Shown here: positions 45,601 to 57,146 of the stretch, in pieces
Position numbering within the stretch: the stretch's first letter is position 1
Layout: the number at the start of each line of letters is the position of its first letter
Source of the DNA: Microdochium bolleyi
Lineage: Eukaryota > Ascomycota > Sordariomycetes > Xylariales > Microdochiaceae
Direction of reading: 5' to 3'
DNA length: 64,000 bases
Assembly (NCBI GenBank): GCA_001566295.1
Contig: KQ964262.1
Span: 186,001-250,000 of the forward strand
Program-made: the position numbers and the translations under genes
The notes under the pieces: model-generated
The model's database searches: none
Seen by the model: only the letters and a program-made list of their open reading frames with translations
What the model was told of the DNA's origin: nothing

Positions 45601-48600
45601 GGTCATCACCATCCTCGGGGCCCGGGGAGCAGGCCATCTGCAGCTGCGCCCACTTGGTCGTCCGGACCTCCGGGTCCAGCATGTCGAGGAGGTACTTCCT
45701 CGCGCGGAACAAGGGGTCGAGACACGTCTCGGTCCTGAGCAGCCTGTTGCGCGGGATGTCCGCGATGCCCAGCACGGGCCTGCTCCCGCCGCCGATGCCG
45801 CTGCGCTCGAGGTGCCACAGGTCCTGGTACAGCGAGTACGTGTCGCACGATACGTGGCTGCCGCGGGAGACCTCGAGGATCTTGGGTCGCGGGGCCACAG
45901 CGGAATGGTGGCGAGTCGTGAGGCTGATGCTCGTGGCGTTGTTGGACGGGGAGAAGAACGAGGAGGGCGGTGCGAGGTTGGGCGCCATGAAGTACATCCC
46001 TCCCCCGCCGGTGCTGCTGCTCTGGGCTTCGAGGATTCTGTCCCGCATGAGTCGCGTCTTGCCGCTGCCGGGCACGTCGAGGAGCAGCGTCACTGTCCGC
46101 GGGCCCGAGGCGGTGTTGTCAGGTCTGCTAGAGCCGGCGGCAACCTTCTCGGGAACCGGGGGCGGGTTCGGCGCTGCGGTGTCCCCGTTGGCGGCCGGCG
46201 TGGTGGTGCTGCTGCCGCTGAGGAGGGCAGACAGGTCGGGCAACTGTGCACAGGCGCGCTGCATCGCGGTGCGGATAAGGTGCTGCTTCGAGGCGAGGTA
46301 CAGCTGCAGGCCGTGGTAGAGCGGGAGACCCTGAGCGAAGGCGGAACTTGGGGGGGAGGACGAGCGGTCGAAGGTCACGGGGATGCGTGTTCGCCAGCCG
46401 GATTCTGTTTTTCGAGGTTGTCAGCAAACCCCTCCCTTTGGAGATGACGACGCACTGAGCGAGTGATACTGCTCCAGCAGCAGACATGGACAATAGTGAC
46501 CAGGAACTTACCAAAACCAAACTTCGCCGCCATCTCGCTCTTCATGATACGAAGCTGCCACTTGATCTGCCTCAGCACGAAGTCATACGGCGACGTCCCC
46601 GGCTCGTCGAGCCTGCGGGTGACCATGTTCAGCAGACTCTCCAGGCTCACATCCTCGGGCTTCTCCCCTGCCGTCGAACGCCTGCCAGGGCCACCTACAC
46701 CTCCGCGGACACCCTGGATCGCAGCGACAAGAAAATCGTCCAGATCCGCGGGCTCGCTGCTGCCGCTCGAGCTCGCGGGGGTGCCGTTGGTCGCTGCCAG
46801 CGCGGCGTACACGGTGAGCAGGTGGCCCGGGTTGCTCGTGCCGAAGAGCTCCCACAGCTGGTGCGAGTACGTCGAGCCGGAGCTGCCTGCGATCGCGTAG
46901 GCGAGGTAGAACAGCCTGTCTTGCAGGAGGTGCGGCAGGATGTCGTCCATGTCGTCTTCTCCGTCGTCGCTACCGAGGCCGCTGTCGGTAGAGATGGGGG
47001 CGCACAGTCGGGTGAAGGACGCGACGGCTGCGTCGGAGGGGTAGGCGGGGACGCCCATGATCTCACGGAACGGCTCTGTTGGGGGATGAGAGAATTAGCA
47101 TCAGGATTGATCCGCCTATATGGACTAGAGAGTCAAGTTGATGGATGCATGGTGTTGCTGCACTTACCTTTCTCCCAGTTCTTCGCCTCCAATCTGTCCC
47201 TGTACTTGCCCGTAAAGTACTCGAGACACGACCTGTCCCAATCACTCTTGGGCTGCAGCGGAGGAACCACGGCCTCGGAGACCAGGGGCATTGTCAACGG
47301 CGTCAGCGGCCACTGGGTGTGTCTGCCTCCGTCCTCGTGCATCGCCCCGGGCGTGGACAGCCCAGAGACGTCGATGCCCTTCGCGTCCGGATTACTCACG
47401 AACATGCTCGGGCTCTGCAGCCGCTGGTCTATCGTCGGCGGCTCCCGGTCGTCTCTGTACTGCTGATACTCGTGCTGTTGCTGCAGATGTTGACTTTGAT
47501 GCTGGCTTTGCACGGGACTCTGCCGGTCGTGATGATCCGGGGAGTACGGCCGGTGGAAGTCCCGCGGTTGCTGGCTGTGCTGGTACTGGCCCTGCTGTGG
47601 TTGCTGGCCATGCTGAGCACCATGTTGATCGTAATGCTGCCCGTGCTGCTGCCACATGGCCATCGGGTCCAGCTCTGCCGCGTAGTCGGTCGACCGCCGC
47701 GTGTCCCGCTGCGGGATGTCCGGCGTCGAGGACTGCGTGTACAGACTCTGCGGGGTGTACGGGCTGCCTGCCTTGCCTGGCACGCCGGGATATTGCTGCC
47801 TCTGGTGAGCATAGTGCTGCTGAGGAAACTGCGGGAACTGACCGGGGCTCTTCGTCCTATCAGGCCCTGCAGCAGCCGCAGCCGCTGGAGGGGTCGTGCC
47901 ACTGTTCATGACGCCATTGCTGTTGTTGTTGATGTTGCTGTTTCTGCTAGGCACTTGCTGGGCGCTGGAGCCCCTGCTAATTGGCTCTTTAGGCGGCAGG
48001 CTGGGCGGGCGAACGGTTTCCTGGTCGTAGATTGGTGTCCTGTCCTGGCTTTGCATCTGACCATGCTGCGCCTGGTCGCGGAACAGAGGGTGCTCACCGA
48101 GCGGGTTGACAGTTACATTCGGCCCGGACTTGAAGTCCGCCTCGCGCTCTCCATACGACGTCCGCCGCGGCTGTGGTAGATGGCTTTGCTGCTGCTGCTG
48201 CGGTGGTTGTTGTTGGAATTCTAACGATTCCGGATCGTCCCAAGGATCGCCAGCGGCACCATGACCACCACCAAAACCACCACCCATCCCTCCCCTCGCG
48301 AGCTGTGGCACGGGCGGCGGCAGCGGCGGCCGGAGCGCGGTCCCGCCGGGGCTCGTCGGCTGCTGCAGCATCTGCGTCTGCGCAGACAGCTGCTGCTGGG
48401 CGGCGGCGTACTCCTGGAGCTGCGCCTGCTGCTGGGAGAGCCACTGCTGCTTCTGCATCTGCTGCCGCAGGACCGACTTGGCGAGCGGGTTGGCCTGGGT
48501 GAAGGCGCCCGAGGAGAGGCCGCCGCTGCCGTGGCTGTTATTATTAGTGTTGTTGGTGCTGGGTATCCCGCCGTTCATCGGACTTGAAGTGGGTGACTGG

Positions 48601-49754
48601 GAGTGATGACCGTACTGAACGGGGGAAGAGGACAGCGGGATCCCGGCCTCGGCGAGCGCCTCTGCCTCCTTCGAGCCGGGCAGTATGTGGTCGAGAGAGC
48701 GCCTGCCCGGGTCGACCGAGCGTCTCCTGCCAGGCTCATAAGACCGCCGGCCCGCGTGCCCGTAGGCCTCCGCGTACGGGTCCGGCGAGACGGACTGGTA
48801 CTCGTCCTCGTCCTCCTGGATCAGGTTGAGCTGCTGCCCGGGCTGGGTGATGGTCCCGGAGTGTCGCCGCTGCGGCCCGGCGTCGCTGTTGCCATTGACG
48901 ACGACGCCGCTGCTGCCGTTCCTGCTCCCGTTGCCGTTGTTGTTGTCACCATTATTCTGCTGCTGCGCGCCAGGCCTGGCGCGGCCAGACGTGGAGGCGC
49001 TCCTGTTCGGCTGCTGCGACTGGACGTGCTCCGCGACGGCGGCGTTCGAGTACGCCGTGTCGCCCGGGTAGTAGTACGAGTTGGCGTCGTAGTACCCGTG
49101 CGTGCTGTCGTAGCCGAAGGGGTACTCCTGGTCGCCGATCACGACGTCCACGCTGTCGGTGTCCTCGTCGCTGACGTCGGGCCTGCCGTTGGGGCTGCTG
49201 TTGTTGCCGTTCCCGCTGCTGCCATTACCGCTGCTGCCGCCGCCGCCGCCCACGGCAGGCGCTGCCGACGTGGTGGTGGTCCCGCTGCTCTGACCGCCGT
49301 CTGCCACGGGTGTGCGCGTCTGCGAGGAGCTGCTGCGCCGGCGCCGGCTGAACAGGCTCGAGAGGCGTTTCGCCTTGGACATGGAGCGCGGCGTGCTCTG
49401 CTGGGCGGATTGGTGGCTGTTGTTGCTGTCGACTCTGTCGATCGTGGTGCTGTTCCTGTTGCTGTTGCCTGTGCTGCCCGCATGGTGGTCGTTGTACTCG
49501 TTGTGGTGGTGGTTGTGGGCGTAGTCGTCGTTGGCCACCGACATCGACCGCCGCGGGCTGGCCATGTTGTCCGGGATGTACTGTCCTCGATCGGGGTTGT
49601 CGCCGCGCACGACGCCGCCGCCGCCGGGCGCCAGGTCGCCGTAGTACGGGGACGAGTGCTGGACCGGTGACGCGCTGACGTCGCGGACGCCCGACGTCTG
49701 GGGCTTCTGCAGCACCGACGCCTGGCGCGAGGGGTTGTGATTCCTGTGCCACAT
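42670..49754 (-). CDS. giant P-loop NTPase-like protein with long Gln/Ser/Asn-rich N-terminus, unknown family
   Basis: Five exons on the minus strand (49754-47168, 47075-46512, 46404-43934, 43843-43370, 43266-42670) sum to 2231 codons, 2230 aa. All four introns (90-107 nt) join in phase. Residues 1 to about 800 are low-complexity, rich in Gln, Ser, Asn, Pro, His and Gly. An ordered part begins near SCLEYFTGKYRDRLEAKNWE and runs through FREIMGVPAYPSDAAVASF. A P-loop (DVPGSGKTRLM, about residue 1160) and a Walker B-like strand (LVIIDEAQAVVGDP, about 1375), then GGQAFVVGTQPLAHV, indicate an ATP/GTP-binding fold. More conserved-looking parts follow: ELIVRRMPCSKVHVDNAETF, FFGRVRWTATFAEELLRA, YLRRFFTPMQTDGADRECLW and, in the last exon, RMPRNHYVGYVDISSSDGIW. 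I know no family with this arrangement. The start ATG is the first in frame after a stop, but a further 5' exon is possible. Confidence 0.75.
47450..49560 (-). repeat. glutamine/asparagine-rich low-complexity coding tract
   Basis: Many short CAG/CAA and AAC/AAT codon runs in exon 1 of the giant gene (for example QQQQQQ-type runs near 48190 and NNN runs near 48550 and 48940). Prion-like composition. Confidence 0.8.
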
Positions 49755-51185
49755 GCCGGGCGAGTCCGGTTTGAAGCTGTCGACTGGTGCTCACCCAATG
49801 GACGCGGGAGAGTGAGTTTGAGGGGGAGCTGAGCTGTGGGAAATTGGTGAGTGCACAGCTACTGTGGGCTTTCTCCAACGCTTCTCCAAACAGCTGTTGG
49901 TGGTGACGCGCGGAGGCAGGCAGGCACGCCAGGGAAACGCTGGATTGGCAGCTGCTTGAGCACAGGTCGGAGAAGGTGGCTTGAGAGCTGGAACAGGCGG
50001 ATGGCAGTGGAAGATATCAGCATGCCCCTGGACAATAACGAGAGAGAAAGACCTCAGCCACATCCAGGCGAGCAACAGGAGCATTCATGGCTCGCATGGC
50101 ATACACCAGACCCAGGCCCAGATCGAGAGGCTGGGTCCCCGGCAAAGACGGCCGTTGAGATGCCTGCGGCGTGGGCCTGGGCCCTGCACGTTGCGTCGAG
50201 ATCGGCACCGTGGATCTCCCAGTTGGAAACATGACGGCGAGGATCTGTGGGATGGGCCAGCAGCTCTCCCCGCAGAAACCACAAAGACTTTGGCCACAAG
50301 TGAGGCAGCCCGCCAGCGGTGCCTGGGCAAAGCAGGTTTTGGGGCCGGACGCTAGCAGATAGAGCTGTAGCTGCAGGGTTTGGGGGGACGGGGTCGAGGG
50401 TTAGCTGCAGCCCATGGTCGCCTCTTGAGCTGAGAGGGGAGATGAGGGGGAGATGAGGCAGCCCAGAGGCGAATCTCTCTCTGCCAGATGCACCGCGTGT
50501 GCATGTGCATCAGAGACAGTTGCAGTGTGCGGGCGTGGTAGGCAGGGATAGACGGGTGCCACTCCGACCGGTGACGTCGGAGACGGGAGCTTTTTTCCCG
50601 TCACTGAGCAGGGGTTTCCATGGGCAAGCCACCAGCCAAACAGTGGGACACGCCGTCATCCACATGCAGCTTGAGGCTTGGGAGAGTGCGGTGCTGAAAT
50701 AATACTCGACGGAGATTTGGCGAGTGATCGCTTAGGCTCTACTCCGCGAAACGGCTTGCCCGCCACGTCCAGTATAGTCACATCCTCGGCTTCACATCGT
50801 AGACTCGTAAAATCATCTTTGCCAAGCATACCAGCTTGGAGATGCATCGAGGTTGAGCACCGACGGCTGGACCGCACGCGAGCGTCTGCAGTCCCGGCGC
50901 AAACATACTGTGATCGCCCGGCTCTTAGGTTAACAGTGGCAAGCTTGCGGGGTCCAGCAGCTAATAGAGTCCACGCCGTGAGCAATATTGCGGTCAATAG
51001 AGCTAAGTTGGTGTCTATAGTGTATTGTATCTAACACTCTCTGAAGGTGCATTTGTCTAGTCTTTTGCGCACCAGCGGACCACCCCTGATACAAAGGGTC
51101 ACCACGGGCATGGGCTCCGGTCCGAATTTCCAGAACAAGGCTACCACCGAGTTCGCGCAAATCTTGTCTTGCAGTCCGGACTCAA
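49755..51185. other. intergenic, giant-gene promoter side
   Basis: 1.4 kb between two minus-strand genes. The first part should hold the giant gene's leader and promoter, perhaps a 5' exon ending near the GTGAGCACCAG at about 49783. No other supported gene. Confidence 0.45.
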
Positions 51186-52955
51186 TCACAAGTCCTCCCG
51201 GCCAAGCTTGAACCCGCCCAGACACCCCGTCTGGAACAGCCCCTTGGGGTCATACCTCCGGCTCACCTCCCGCATGAACTGCAGGTTCTCCTCGCCATAA
51301 CCCTCCAGTGGCCTCTGCCACTCGCTCGCGTAGTTGGTGAACCGGTATCGGTGCGCGCTGCCCAGCTCAGCACTAGCCTTCTCAACCTCCGCTATGGCCT
51401 CCCGGAACACCTCCTCCACGAGCTTGTCGTGCCTCGCGTCCGCCCAGTTGCAGCAGAACTCGAGCACGACGAGCGGCTCCTCCTCGCCCTCGAGCCCGAG
51501 CACGTTGGGATCCCCTTTGTTCATCCACCTGGGGTTCAGCGTCTGGAACACCATGCAGAACGCCGTGCCCCCCGGCGTCAGCGCGCTCAGCCGCGCCTTG
51601 GCACGGTGGAACACGTCCACGGCCGCGTGCATCGTGGGCAGGTCCAGCCGGAACCCCGTCACGACGTACGAGTTGCGCATCTCCAGGGCCGACATGTCGC
51701 CCACGTGGCGCACGGCCTGCGCGTGCGTGGTCGCCGTCGAGCGGCGCATCGGGATCCCCCAGAGCCGGCCGAGCGGGGACGCCTTCCAGTACGCTGGCCA
51801 GGTCTTGTCGCCGATCTTGCGGGGGCCACTGTCGCTGTTGTCGTCCTGCTGTCCCGGCAAGGCGGAGTCGGAAGAGACTGAGGAAGGAGGCCTTACGGTG
51901 TAGAACAGCTGCGTGCACCAGAACGCCATGCCGAGGTCCGGCATGTACGCGAAGCTCATGATGGGCGTGGAGACATTGGGGTCGAACTTGTCCGCGCGCG
52001 CGGCCTGGATGCCGTGCTCATAGTACGCGCGCACGACCGAGCCCGTGAGGAAGCTCGGGGTGATGGTTACGCGCTGCCACACGGGGCCTCCCGGGTACAC
52101 GCGCAGGCGGAACTCGGCAACGACGCCGAAGTTGTTGACGCCGCCCTTGAGGGCGCGCCAGAGGTCAGGGTTCTCCGCCGCGGAGGCGGTGGTGATGGAC
52201 CCGTCGGCGAGCACGACCGTGTACGCGGCCACGTTGGAGCACATGAGCCCGTGGTGGCCCGAGTAGAAGGACATGCCGCCGCCGAGGGTGCTCCCGCCGA
52301 CGCCGACGGGGGACGATCGCCCGCCAACGACGGCGAGCTGCAATGGGTCGAGATACTCGTAGATGGACTCCCATGAGCAGCCGCCGCCGACGGTGAGGAT
52401 GGTCTTGTCCGCGGACAGGGCGATGGTGTTGAGCCGCGAGAGATCCAGCAGGATCCCGTCTTTGACGCCGGCGACGCCCTGCGCTGGGTTCGCGCCTGTG
52501 CAGCGCACCGCGAAGAGCCCGCGGCCGCGGTTGGAGCTGTCATTCGCGGGCTGTGGTGCGGTCGAGCGCAGCGTGTGCTCTTTGGCGATGTGCCTGACCG
52601 CGACGCCCAGCTCGTCGACGCTGCGCGGCTGCACGACGCACGAGGGCTCAAACAGGACGCCGCGGTTTTGCATGGAGAAGTGGGCGTCCATGGCCGCGAC
52701 GAAGGCCTCCGGGTGATCCTTGGGCAGCACGACACGGCCCGGTGGCAGGGCCGCGGCGAGCTGCGTGATGTATCCGGCGGGCGGGGGCAGCTCGGCCAGG
52801 CGCTTGTGTGTTGCGGCGATGGCGGCGAGCTTCTCGGCGGCGGCGGCGGTGCTGCTGGCGCTCGAAGCCGACGACCTGCGCCAGACCCAGATCGAGACGA
52901 GCACGACGACGGCGGCCGTGAGGGCCCCGAGGGGCAAGTGGCCAGTGTCTATCAT
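51186..52955 (-). CDS. membrane-anchored FAD-binding (PCMH/BBE-type) oxidoreductase
   Basis: A single exon of 589 aa. The first true ATG (52955) begins MIDTGHLPLGALTAAVVVL, a signal-anchor helix followed by two Arg and an Ala/Ser linker. The FAD-binding domain starts around residue 100 (FEPSCVVQPRSVDELGVAVR) and includes LDLSRLNTIALS, TVGGGCSWESIYEYL, VVGGRSSPVGVGGSTLGGGM and FYSGHHGLMCSNVAAYTVVL. DLWRALKGGVNNFGVVAEF follows. The C-terminal berberine-bridge-like segment is present (FTNYASEWQRPLEGYGEENL, then RRYDPKGLFQTGCLGGFKL). The place where most relatives have SGGH, whose His binds FAD covalently, here reads CTGAN. Such enzymes oxidise alcohols, sugars or secondary metabolites with O2; the substrate is unknown. 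Confidence 0.88.
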   Translation of the reverse strand: MIDTGHLPLGALTAAVVVLVSIWVWRRSSASSASSTAAAAEKLAAIAATHKRLAELPPPAGYITQLAAALPPGRVVLPKDHPEAFVAAMDAHFSMQNRGVLFEPSCVVQPRSVDELGVAVRHIAKEHTLRSTAPQPANDSSNRGRGLFAVRCTGANPAQGVAGVKDGILLDLSRLNTIALSADKTILTVGGGCSWESIYEYLDPLQLAVVGGRSSPVGVGGSTLGGGMSFYSGHHGLMCSNVAAYTVVLADGSITTASAAENPDLWRALKGGVNNFGVVAEFRLRVYPGGPVWQRVTITPSFLTGSVVRAYYEHGIQAARADKFDPNVSTPIMSFAYMPDLGMAFWCTQLFYTVRPPSSVSSDSALPGQQDDNSDSGPRKIGDKTWPAYWKASPLGRLWGIPMRRSTATTHAQAVRHVGDMSALEMRNSYVVTGFRLDLPTMHAAVDVFHRAKARLSALTPGGTAFCMVFQTLNPRWMNKGDPNVLGLEGEEEPLVVLEFCCNWADARHDKLVEEVFREAIAEVEKASAELGSAHRYRFTNYASEWQRPLEGYGEENLQFMREVSRRYDPKGLFQTGCLGGFKLGREDL

Positions 52956-54991
52956 GGCTGCTGGTGACGGCGGCGGCGGTGGTGGTGGTAGGTGACTGAC
53001 GGTGTGTTCGGGATGCAGGATGCCGCGAGAGATGGTGCACTTGTGTCCGCTGTGTTGCCCACTGCTTGATCCGAGCACGTTGTGCACCGCAGTGTGTTTG
53101 CTGTCGACAGCCCTGCTGCCCTGCTGTGTGTAGGCGGAAGCGCGGGGATCGGGGTTCCCTCACCTTGAAGCCATATCGGCCCAATCCACGTCAGCACTAA
53201 CGAGGGCGCGGCAGGGTTGCCCTTTCCAAAGCGTGTCCGCTGGCTGCTGATGATCTGCCCCGCTGGATGCGAGCTGCTCCTGTCGCGCTAGCATCTCGCA
53301 CAGTCCAGGGCTGGGGGCGGGCGTGCCAGGGGTCACTTCATGCTGCAGATGTGTCCGCCCCAAGCATGATGATTTCCTTCAGACGCCGTGCTACACTGAC
53401 CGGAAACCACGAGCCAAGGCCTGTCAAATACTGAGGTTATCATACTGCTGATTTTGGAACACCTTGCCGTCACACATTGATATTCTACGGCAAGGCTTGG
53501 TGCTCCAAAGAGGCTGGAGTTTGCGTGCAGTCGACTCTATCACGATAACACGAAAAGAATTCCCACACGGTTGCTGTGAAAGATTTTTGGAGTATTCTTT
53601 TTCAAATTAGCACAGAGGACGGTTCTGCGATCCAAGAAATGCAATTCAGCCCGTAGAGAAAATAGTCCAAATCACAAATATTGAGAGAAGACAATCCGCC
53701 GGGGCCATGGCGGTCTTCACTCGTGCACATACCTAGAAGTTCTACTTCATCCCCTTTCTTGTAATTAAAATGTTAACGCGGGCAATATCTCACTAGCTGG
53801 CCGACTTATCGCGGCGCGCTAGTTTCCAGAACATTTGCAAGGCTTTTCCCTATCTAATACACCAATCTAGCAAATGTCGTGGAAGAAACGCATCCCGCGT
53901 CACCTTCCCGCTCAAAGCGGTGCAGTGTCCTCTCGATGTTCTCCGGCGGGAGGGTGGCCTGCCCTCCCAATTTCTCCAAACACCAGTGGACTTAGTGCCG
54001 GACCAATAGCAGCAAAAAGCAAGGACCACAACATGTAAGTCATGAGCACCACACGGAAGTGGATCGCAAAAAAGATCAAAAACGTACAACACCGGGGATT
54101 CGCTGGTCGTCACCGACCCAACTACTGATCCGGCGGTATCGAGCTTGTGTACAGGGGAGCGGACGGGACCCTCAATTTTCTCGATCCTATGGTCGTACGT
54201 GGCAGAGGAAGGGTTTGTTATGGGTTATGTTGACTGTCCTTAGGTTGTGTTGTGGTGTTGGCTGCTCGATCTGGGGAGGGGCGTTTTTAATTCGGCACGC
54301 GCCGAATCCGATCAGGAGACCGATCGTACAGATGACACCAGTGAGAGGAGGTGGAGCGGCCTGACGAAGGCAACGATCTCATCTTCTGGCCCGTCGGGTC
54401 ACGATGCGGGAGAGCGCAAAATATGCCGATTGGAGACGATTGAACAGGGCATGTCGTCCTGCAGGGTGCGGGAAGTCAGCTGACAACAACGATTCTTGCC
54501 AATGACATGAGATGGACCTACCTGCATGACTGGGACAAAGTTCAGCTCGCACTATACCCCTGCCCTGGAAAGTGCACTTTTCGGAGACATTTGGGCCACG
54601 AAGGGGCGACTGACAAGTTATTCCAGATCGACGGGACGTGTGAAACTCCCATCATCAGTCCTGGCAGGGCTTGACGGGTCCGATCTAGATGGCACCAGGG
54701 TCACGATGGCCCCCAACAGGGCCAGTCCGACAGACAACATCATCCAACAACGTGGACGATGCCGAGTTTGATTGGCTTAAGATACGACGCCTCGCGATGA
54801 GGTCCTGTTGGGATGAGTAAGCATACGTATTTCGTATAGTCGTCGTCCATTATGGTCCGTCACACAGCCACGATACAAAATGAGCCAACCCGGGATCGTA
54901 ATTGGGACCATTTGGCCCTCGCCCCTCGGCGCAGACACGGGAAGCCGAGGCCAATCATTGTCGGACGCCTCTCAGTTCAGTGCTCTTGGAG
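52956..54991. other. 2 kb intergenic region
   Basis: It contains the promoters of the FAD oxidase (minus) and the Zn2Cys6 gene (plus). An AT-richer stretch at about 53400-53860 has no open frame worth reporting. No gene, tRNA or transposon recognised. Confidence 0.5.
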
Positions 54992-57146
54992 ATGGCCGTC
55001 TTCATTCTGGAGATGCAGGGCTTACCGCCTTGTGGGCACCAGGCGCAAGGCGGCACAGCCAAGAAGAGTAGCCGTGTGGGTGCACCCAAAGTCAAGTCTG
55101 GTACGTGCTCTGGCCTGGGTATATCCCGAAACGTGACTCCTGGAGGTCTGCTGACGGCGGCGGACTCGTGTGAGAACCGCAGGCTGCAGGAGCTGCAAGA
55201 TAGCCCACCTGAAGTGCGACGAGCAGAAGCCGGGCTGCGGCCGCTGCCAGCGGCGAGGGACTGCCTGCATCTACCCGACGGCGCTTACACGTGCAGAGAG
55301 AATCGCCGAAGCGAAGCAGCTACCACTCAGGGCCCTCCAGCCTGCCACAAAAAGTACCCTTACTTCTGGGGGCGGAGGCGGAGTCAGAATACTGAAAGAA
55401 ACAGGAACTGGCGCTCTCCGGCTGCATCACCCCATACAGCTACGCCCCTCCAGCCTGTCGCCGATGAGTTCTCGAGATATTGTCTACTTTGACCAGTTTC
55501 AGCACTACGTCGCCTCCCGCAGCAGCGCCTTCGGGCTAAGCGAGTTCCTGCGCCGCACCGTCCTACGCGAGAGCACCCGCGACGAGTGTACCCGCCACGC
55601 TGTGCTTGCCTTTGGTGCCATCACGAGAGCGCTTGAGAACCAGCGCCAGGAGGCATCCCGGGAGAATTTCTCGGCGCCACGGCTGCCTCTCTACAAGGCC
55701 GGGCTCGGCGCCAGGACGGGTACGTCGGGCAAGATGTGGTCGCACACGCACGGCCAAGATCACTATTACCGGGCCCCTTTGCACTACACCAAGGCCATCA
55801 GCCTCCTCCGGAGGCGGATCAAGAACGCGGCCGGCGGCGCGCATCACCGCGCCATCCTCATCGCCACGACCCTCCTGTGCTCGTTCGAGCATCTCCAGGG
55901 CAACATCGAGGCCGCCGACAGCTTGGCCGCGCACTGCGTCGCGCTGTTGCGCGAGAAGCTGATGGGAGGAAGCCTGACGGGCAGGAACAGCGGCAGGGTC
56001 GGTACAGATGACCAGGGAGAGCGGGAACAGCCCTCTCTCATAGCGGCTTCGCTGGATGACGACGGCATCGTCGAGGCCGAGACGGAGCTGGTCCGCAACA
56101 CGTGCATCAACGCCGCCTTCTCTCCGCTGTATCCGAGGGCCAGGCTCGTCCTGCTGGGCCTCCCGGTGCCGAAGTTCACGGGACCATCTCCGCCGCCGCT
56201 GGAAGAGAGTCTGCAGGTCTGGTCGGCCGCGTGGGACAGGTGCATGACTATGGTCTGCATGTGGTACTATCACGTCAGGACGTCACTGAACCTGTCCTCA
56301 CGCAAGCCAAGGGACGCTACACCCGCACACTCGAGAGGGCTACCCACCGGGGCAACAGCAGCGGTGAAACTCGATCCGGGCCACGTCCGCCGCGAGCACC
56401 GGTGCGAGCAGCGGCGCATCCTCGCCGTGCTCGACCGCTGGAAGGCCGCAGTGGAGCAGCGCACGCAGATGCTGCTACTTCGCCGCCGCGCAGACCCGGG
56501 CTGTCGGCATGCCACTTCTTGCGAAGACCCGCGGGAACGAGAAGAGACGGCGCATTACCACCGCATCAGTATCATCGTGGAGGGCTGTTACTACTCCGTG
56601 TGCGCCGTCTTCGACATTGCCGGGTGGGCTTGGGACAACCACCAGGCGGCGACCTCCGCACTGCTCGACCGCTGCGAGGACGCCGTCAATGCCGGCAGGC
56701 CTGCTGCTGAGAGGAGCCCAGCTGGCAGGGACGCGTGCTGCAGCGAGTATGATCTGCGCGACCAGGCCGTAAACTACGGCGGCACGGCGACCGTGATCGC
56801 CCAGATCGCGCAGGAGAGCCGGCTGCCCAGGCTGCGGCACCGCGCGATGGAACTGTGGGGGCGGATGGTCAGCGCCCGGTCTCCATGGGAGGTGCAGGGC
56901 GCGTACCTGGGAGCCAAGGCGCTCGTCGATGCCGAGGAGGAGCTCAGAGGCGCCGCGGAAGGCGAGGCTGATAGTGGTTGTGGTGGTGGTGGTGGGTCGT
57001 TATCGCCAAAGAAGCAGCTCTTCTCGTCTCGCGGGGTGTGGAGCGACGATTACAGCGAGTTCAAGGTGACCCTCATGGCCATAATGCCGGACAAAAATGG
57101 GTACAATGCAAGGAGGATAGTGGTTATGCCGGCGATCGGGCGGTAG
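54992..57146 (+). CDS. Zn2Cys6 binuclear cluster transcription factor
   Basis: Two exons (54992-55100 and 55183-57146) with an 82-nt GTACGT...CAG intron containing CTGCTGACGG give 690 aa. The splice lies just before the first zinc-binding Cys, rebuilding KVKSG-CRSCKIAHLKCDEQ. The cluster has the exact C-x2-C-x6-C-x6-C-x2-C-x6-C spacing through PGCGRCQRRGTACIYP. Basic residues lead in (AKKSSRVGAPKVK) and LTRAERIAEAK follows. The rest is a fungal regulator middle region with segments such as YFDQFQHYVASRSSAFGLSE, APLHYTKAISLLRRRI, RAILIATTLLCSFEHLQGN and YSVCAVFDIAGWAWD. Start choice: ATG at 54992, with 55013 as an alternative, or an earlier exon. Nuclear; probable target genes unknown, though the FAD oxidase lies 2 kb upstream, divergently transcribed. 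Confidence 0.85.

Noticed and set aside
48603..49670. 355-codon plus-strand frame opposite exon 1 of the giant gene
   Set aside because: Val/Arg/Ala low-complexity mirror of the Gln/Asn/Ser-rich coding tract; no motif.
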